Part shown: piece after piece, positions 60,927 through 64,000 of the stretch | How positions within the stretch are numbered: the first letter of the stretch is position 1 | How the letters are laid out: each line of letters opens with the position of its first letter | NCBI RefSeq assembly: GCF_030929615.1 | Contig: NZ_JAVFVU010000019.1 | Location: forward strand, 18,228 to 82,227 | Source of the DNA: Dyadobacter sp. LHD-138 | Lineage (GTDB): Bacteria; Bacteroidota; Bacteroidia; Cytophagales; Spirosomataceae | DNA length: 64,000 bases | Reading direction: 5' to 3' | Notes under the pieces: model-generated | Databases searched by the model: none | The model's input: the letters and a program-made list of their open reading frames with translations, nothing else | Told to the model about the DNA's origin: nothing | Made by a program: the position numbers and the translations under genes

Positions 60927-61007
60927 TTCCCTGCTCTCAGAACCGGCAGTACCGGTTTGAGAAGCATACTACTCCCTCCAAAATAATCAAGATCAGAGAG
61001 CAGGGAA
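60927..61007 (-). other. Structured region before the primase gene (nested inverted repeats)
   Basis: An outer 12-bp perfect stem TTCCCTGCTCTC (60927-60938) / GAGAGCAGGGAA (60996-61007) encloses a smaller hairpin AACCGG-CAGTA-CCGGTT (60941-60957). It lies between the 142-aa gene and the primase-helicase start in the leftward transcript. No U-tract follows, so it is not a normal terminator. It may control expression of the primase or be a DNA element. Confidence 0.65.
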
Positions 61008-61015
61008 TGAATGAG

Positions 61016-61444
61016 TTAGGATAAAATGAATTGAAGTTCTTGAAGCATTTCTGAAATCATGTCGTGTTCTATTTCGAGAGCATGACAACCAGGGGTATCT
61101 TTTACTTTTTGCGTGTTTTCTCCAAAGTTAGCCGTGTAGTATAACAGTAAACCGTTAAGTATTATACGTTGATGTTTTGATAGCGTTAAAACAGCATATT
61201 TATTCACTATGGACGTTTCCCTGGCCTTTAATGATTTTTCTAAAAGTATCGCAACCGAGACGTCAGCATACAGGATTAGCTCATTCATCAGCATCTTTGC
61301 CATGGCTTTGTTTGTAGTGGTTCGCCAGGCTTCAAATGCGTGTTTCTCGCAATTATCAATCTCCTTTTTGTACGCATCAAGGACGGTAAGATCCGCAGGC
61401 AGGGCATTATTTTCCCAGGCCTGAATTATAGAATTTAGGTTCAT
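61016..61444 (-). CDS. Hypothetical early phage protein
   Basis: 142 residues, helical: NLNSIIQAWENNALPADLTV, EKHAFEAWRTTTNKAMAKML, KSLKARETSIVNKYAVLTLS. No known family. It is upstream of the structured region and the primase gene, so an early/replication role is likely. Confidence 0.6.
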   Translation of the reverse strand: MNLNSIIQAWENNALPADLTVLDAYKKEIDNCEKHAFEAWRTTTNKAMAKMLMNELILYADVSVAILLEKSLKARETSIVNKYAVLTLSKHQRIILNGLLLYYTANFGENTQKVKDTPGCHALEIEHDMISEMLQELQFILS

Positions 61445-61463
61445 TTTGGAGGTATTTAGTTTG

Positions 61464-61661
61464 TTATTGTATTGACTTCCAGTCTTTCTTTCTGATCACC
61501 CTTTTGCAGTTAATGCAGGTGTGAAAGTAAGTATGGAAGGGGTACGTAAGCGAAATCTTTGCACTCTGAACTTCTTCGCAGTCCGGACACATAATGTAGT
61601 CCAGCGAAAAGGGGATATGCTCATTGTCCGGTACAGTGGTGGTTTTGCCGCTCTTTTTCAT
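61464..61661 (-). CDS. Small zinc-ribbon protein
   Basis: 65 residues with CPDC and, 29 residues later, CINC, two Cys-x-x-Cys knuckles of a zinc ribbon. Basic C-terminus (CKRVIRKKDWKSI). A nucleic-acid-binding or transcription factor role is plausible. Confidence 0.7.
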   Translation of the reverse strand: MKKSGKTTTVPDNEHIPFSLDYIMCPDCEEVQSAKISLTYPFHTYFHTCINCKRVIRKKDWKSIQ

Positions 61662-61764
61662 ACTTATCCATGTCCAAGGGGTTTCTTAGTTCTTTAATTA
61701 ACAAGTATGCCGTAACGCCCATTTTGGCAACAACAGCAAGCCAGATCAAAGCATTAATTTCCAT
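61621..61764 (-). CDS. 47-aa single-pass membrane protein
   Basis: ATG at 61764, TGA at 61621-61623. Begins MEINALIWLAVVAKMGVTAY with a membrane helix, then basic/polar tail with LDMDKYEKERQ. It overlaps the 57-aa gene by 11 nt at its start and the zinc-ribbon gene by 41 nt at its end. Well-placed but short. Confidence 0.45.
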   Translation of the reverse strand: MEINALIWLAVVAKMGVTAYLLIKELRNPLDMDKYEKERQNHHCTGQ

Positions 61765-61927
61765 ATCGGTTCCGGTTGCTACTTTGAACGCATATCACAA
61801 CCAACATCGTAAAAGCAAGGCATCCAAAGGCTGAGACATAGCCGGGATTTTTAACGCAGAATTCAGTAACCCGGCCGCCAAAAATGAACTGGCCGATAAG
61901 CGACGAAAGAGAAGGGGCAGGATTCAT
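61754..61927 (-). CDS. 57-aa membrane protein
   Basis: ATG at 61927 overlaps the upstream stop (ATGA); TAA at 61754-61756. One hydrophobic helix (about residues 30-48, YVSAFGCLAFTMLVVICV). Adjacent to another small membrane protein; may act in early takeover or exclusion. Confidence 0.55.
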   Translation of the reverse strand: MNPAPSLSSLIGQFIFGGRVTEFCVKNPGYVSAFGCLAFTMLVVICVQSSNRNRYGN

Positions 61928-62202
61928 ACAGGTTGTGTTTTTTGATTTTTAATTCTTGGATCTATGAAGCAATCTTTTGCTTCGGGTAAGGTTCTCAGAA
62001 TAATTTCCTTCATGTCAGCACGCATTCTGTAACCAGGCGTACTGACCATGTATGCCCTCACTGATGAACGTTTTAGGCCTAATTCATTGAATACTTCTGC
62101 CTCAATCTTAGTGCGTTGCCATGGTTTAGCCTGTTTGTAGTAAATGTGACCTAGGGGTGTAAATTCCTCCCTTCTGACTTTTGTCTTTGTTGGCTTTTGC
62201 AT
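61924..62202 (-). CDS. First gene of the leftward early operon (basic protein)
   Basis: 92 residues, very basic: KPTKTKVRREEFTPLGHIYY, KAKPWQRTKIEAEVF-like AKPWQRTKIEAEVFNELGL, KRSSVRAYMVSTPGYRMRAD. A helix-turn-helix or AbrB-like DNA-binding role is possible. It is separated from the repressor-side genes by the divergent promoter region, so it is the usual position of a Cro-like or early regulator. Not assigned to a family. Confidence 0.6.
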   Translation of the reverse strand: MQKPTKTKVRREEFTPLGHIYYKQAKPWQRTKIEAEVFNELGLKRSSVRAYMVSTPGYRMRADMKEIILRTLPEAKDCFIDPRIKNQKTQPV

Positions 62203-62266
62203 AGTGGGTTTGGTATTATTGGTACTTGTTGTATTATTGCGCTAGTTGCATTAATCTTTATGCAAG

Positions 62267-62298
62267 CAAAGGTAACTTATAAGAGTTGACAAAGTCAA
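62267..62298 (-). promoter_or_regulatory. Leftward early promoter
   Basis: Leftward strand: TTG (62296-62298), 21 bp, TACCTTTG (62267-62274), a perfect -7 element. The palindrome at 62285-62299 overlaps the -33 region and would let a repressor block it. Confidence 0.65.
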
Positions 62299-62299
62299 C
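62285..62299. promoter_or_regulatory. Operator-like palindrome GTTGACAAAGTCAAC
   Basis: GTTGAC, AAA, GTCAAC: perfect 6-bp inverted repeat inside the early promoter and between the divergent genes. A likely binding site for the HTH repressor at the right end. Confidence 0.6.
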
Positions 62300-62371
62300 C
62301 TTTGTAAGTTAAAATATTTAATATTTTTTTATTATATTTTTTAACCACTTAATAGTCAGTTGACTGTATTT

Positions 62372-63043
62372 ATGAAACAAGAAGAATTACCCTCAAAAAA
62401 GAAAATGGCATTATGGAAAAAAGTAGGTATTGGTGTGCTGGTTTTTATTGGGATTGGCCAATTGGGAAAAAGCTGTGATTCAAAAAATGAATCAACATCA
62501 ACGGTTAACGAAAGTCCGGCAGAGCAAAAAAGTCTTGATACAGTTAAAATAGCTGAGCCTAAAACCTTTTCTTCGGCTGATATTGATAAGATTTTAAGTG
62601 GATTGCGTAAGGATAAAGACGACTTTCAAGAAACGACATTCTATAAAGATCCCAATAGCCCAAAGACAAGCATTGAAAATGAAATTTTGCTATATCTTGG
62701 TAGATCTGGGGATTATGTCTATCCAAGGCTGCAAATACAATACTCTGGTGACGATTGGCTCTTCGTATCAACTTATCATTTTGTAATTGATGGTCAAAAA
62801 AGGACTATTCTGCCTGAAGAGAAAATTACGCGCGATAATGGTTCAGGTTTAGTATGGGAATATGTTGATAAAAAGCCAAGCAACATTGATTTGTTAATAT
62901 TGAAAGAGATTTCGAATAGCAAGGTTGCAAAAATGAGATATGAAGGTAAAGACAGGGTTTTTGATAGGGAGATTTCAAACAAAGAGAAAAAATCTATCAG
63001 GCGCATGATGAAAATACTTGAAGATTTAGATTTCAAAATGTAG
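62372..63043 (+). CDS. Membrane-anchored protein expressed in the lysogen
   Basis: 223 residues from ATG at 62372 (an upstream ATG at 62360 is possible). Short basic N-terminus, one membrane helix (about residues 17-33, VGIGVLVFIGIGQLG), Lys-rich linker, then a soluble domain with EIADIDKILSGLRKD-like SADIDKILSGLRKDKDDFQE, YVYPRLQIQYSGDDWLFVS and DREISNKEKKSIRRMMKIL. It is on the repressor side of the divergent promoter, so it should be made in the lysogen. Candidate superinfection-exclusion protein; unproven. Confidence 0.7.
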   Translation: MKQEELPSKKKMALWKKVGIGVLVFIGIGQLGKSCDSKNESTSTVNESPAEQKSLDTVKIAEPKTFSSADIDKILSGLRKDKDDFQETTFYKDPNSPKTSIENEILLYLGRSGDYVYPRLQIQYSGDDWLFVSTYHFVIDGQKRTILPEEKITRDNGSGLVWEYVDKKPSNIDLLILKEISNSKVAKMRYEGKDRVFDREISNKEKKSIRRMMKILEDLDFKM

Positions 63044-63111
63044 TATAGGTTAATCTGTAACCTTTAATACTGTACTTTTTGTTTTAAATGGTTTACAAAC
63101 TATGTGAACGG

Positions 63112-63143
63112 TTTGATATTTATACATATTTCGTCAATATTTG
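63112..63143 (+). promoter_or_regulatory. Promoter of the repressor-like gene
   Basis: TTTG at 63112-63115, 20 bp, then AATATTTG at 63136-63143, one mismatch to TAnnTTTG. A transcript would begin near 63150 and give a short leader to ATG at 63201. Confidence 0.55.
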
Positions 63144-63200
63144 TACTTTATGCGTAAAGCACTAGGGATATTTAGTAAAGTATTAAACTTGTATATAGTT

Positions 63201-63659
63201 ATGAGCAAACTACCAATAGGTCTTGTATTAAGACAAATAGTTGACGAGAAAACAATTTCTCCTTCTTATTTAGTTAAGGAGCTAGGGATAAGCAAGCAGG
63301 CTGTTTATAACAATTTTAAACGGACTGACATGAATAACGGTGATATTATTAAGTGGGCAAAAGTTTTGGGTGTGTCTACTGAGGAGATTGTTGGGAGATG
63401 GAGGGGAGAAATAAATCCCGAGGTGACAAAGGATGAGTCAAATTATCTTTTGGAACATTTGGCAAGTTTGGAAGAGCAGTTTAAAAGACTGTTAAATCAG
63501 ATAGATGTTAAGGACAGACAAATTGAAGGATTACAGAAGACCGTTGATGTATTACTGGGAAAGTCTGATGTGAGTGAAAATGTCACCCGTGACGTAATTA
63601 AGCTAAATTCATTAGCCGATCAGGTTGATGAAGCGACCGAACAGGTTGACGTAGCTTAA
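63201..63659 (+). CDS. HTH repressor-like protein (phage immunity)
   Basis: 152 residues from ATG at 63201 (longer frame from TTG 63141 is less likely). HTH about residues 15-60: SPSYLVKELGISKQAVYNNFKRTDMNNGDIIKWAKVLGVS, an XRE/Cro-like arrangement. From about 75 a long coiled coil (LLEHLASLEEQFKRLLNQID, then VDVLLGKSDVSENV) mediates oligomerisation. No peptidase (LexA-like) domain is seen, so induction is not of the classic self-cleavage type. Position and orientation fit a lysogeny repressor. Confidence 0.75.
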   Translation: MSKLPIGLVLRQIVDEKTISPSYLVKELGISKQAVYNNFKRTDMNNGDIIKWAKVLGVSTEEIVGRWRGEINPEVTKDESNYLLEHLASLEEQFKRLLNQIDVKDRQIEGLQKTVDVLLGKSDVSENVTRDVIKLNSLADQVDEATEQVDVA

Positions 63660-63661
63660 TT

Positions 63662-63680
63662 GCTCACAGTTTCGCTCACA
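63662..63680 (+). repeat. GCTCACA repeats, candidate integrase arm-type sites (right arm)
   Basis: Two direct copies of GCTCACA at 63662-63668 and 63674-63680, about 60-80 bp inside the right att core. The same heptamer occurs inside the left end. Confidence 0.5.
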
Positions 63681-63740
63681 TAAGGAGGCTCCGGGCTTCC
63701 AAGATGACTATAATACAAATCGTTGAATCAAATACCTTTG

Positions 63741-63757
63741 TTCCCCTATGGGTCACA
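63741..63757 (+). repeat. Prophage attachment site, right (att core)
   Basis: Exact 17-bp copy of 22460-22476 (tRNA 3' end). Chromosomal sequence resumes to the right. Confidence 0.93.
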
Positions 63758-63789
63758 CGATGGCCGTTTCGGCCAAGTGTGAAAACATT

Positions 63790-63834
63790 GAAACCCAGCT
63801 ACTTACATACTAGTAGCTGGGTTTCTTGCTTTTT
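63790..63834 (+). terminator. Terminator beyond the right attachment site
   Basis: GAAACCCAGCTACT / AGTAGCTGGGTTTC, 14-bp perfect stem, 8-nt loop, then TTGCTTTTT. Before the phage integrated this would have ended the tRNA-Glu transcript. A smaller hairpin (CACAC-gat-GGCCG / CGGCC-aa-GTGTG) lies just upstream. Confidence 0.85.
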
Positions 63835-63934
63835 CTGCTGTAACATTGCTGGAAAGTTTTGTTTTTAAGACCTCAATTCTTCGGATCAAGCCAAATTCTT
63901 GGGGGGAATTGAATCGGGACTTCATGCGTAGAGT

Positions 63935-64000
63935 TTGGATAGTCTGAAAAGGAAGAATGAAATATCCCTGACACCCCGTGAGGTGGAACGGAACGCTTTT
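63935..64000 (+). CDS. Possible LuxR-type HTH start (partial, window end)
   Basis: An open frame after an in-frame TAG at 63929 ends LDSLKRKNEISLTPREVERN and runs off the window. SLTPREVE resembles the start of LuxR-type DNA-binding domains. Too short to be certain; it may be a gene fragment. Confidence 0.2.
   Translation, partial: MDSLKRKNEISLTPREVERNAF

Noticed and set aside
1..64000. CRISPR array or rRNA genes
   Set aside because: No regularly spaced 25-40-bp repeats and no rRNA-like sequence were seen; the repeats found are short iterons, att sites and degenerate units.

Overview
The window looks like a Bacteroidota chromosome, probably Cytophagales (Dyadobacter-like; the genus is inference). 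It carries about 22.4 kb of ordinary chromosome followed by a complete-looking tailed-phage prophage of about 41.3 kb inserted at the 3' end of a tRNA-Glu gene. Bacteroidota signs are promoters with a TTG/TTTG element about 19-21 nt before TAnnTTTG (seen before metH, nupC and the phage early operon), few Shine-Dalgarno sequences on chromosomal genes, an ECF sigma gene overlapping an anti-sigma-like/outer-membrane protein, SusD-free housekeeping genes of Cytophagales type, and an integrase of the Bacteroides type.

Chromosome, 1-22402. A partial envelope-spanning protein and its ECF sigma factor (1-2004, minus) are followed by a PepSY-like lipoprotein, an Lrp/AsnC regulator, cobalamin-dependent methionine synthase (metH), a secreted NTF2-like protein and a NupC-type nucleoside transporter. 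Between 9884 and 11417 lies a gene-poor stretch with a decayed PAS-LuxR gene and one possible 31-aa peptide. Then come an M15 peptidase, a membrane protein tightly coupled to an amidohydrolase, a YihY-type membrane protein, SppA, SixA, a small membrane protein, a XerD-type recombinase, AroQ and an M14 carboxypeptidase.

Prophage, 22460-63757. A 17-bp direct repeat (22460-22476 and 63741-63757) marks the ends, and five copies of a CTCACA-type heptamer near the two ends look like integrase arm sites. The integrase faces right at the left end. Almost everything else is read leftward. From the right end the order is: repressor-like HTH protein and a membrane-anchored protein (rightward, lysogeny); a divergent promoter with an operator-like palindrome; small early genes; a VirE/BT4734-type primase-helicase; an iteron array with an AT-rich flank (candidate origin); a PAPS-reductase-like enzyme, an SSB-like protein and many small proteins; a fibre-like protein and DUF1353; head protease, scaffold, major capsid; two tandem tail-tube-like paralogues; small genes; terminase small and large subunits; portal; connector/tail genes; a DUF5977 protein; tape measure; tail hub; a Sec-exported 853-aa protein; and a lysis cassette (spanin-like overlapping pair, holin, DUF5675). 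Putting the terminases after the capsid block is a departure from the usual order.

Signals that gene calls do not explain: the hexamer GGATCC is present about 42 times by my reading in the prophage (about 10 expected) but only about 5 times in the chromosomal 22 kb; a short motif GTCCTAYYY recurs in five late-strand intergenic gaps; strong hairpins with and without U-tracts punctuate the leftward transcript; and an array of ten ACTACA/TGTAGT hexamers lies just downstream of the primase gene. All counts were made by eye.
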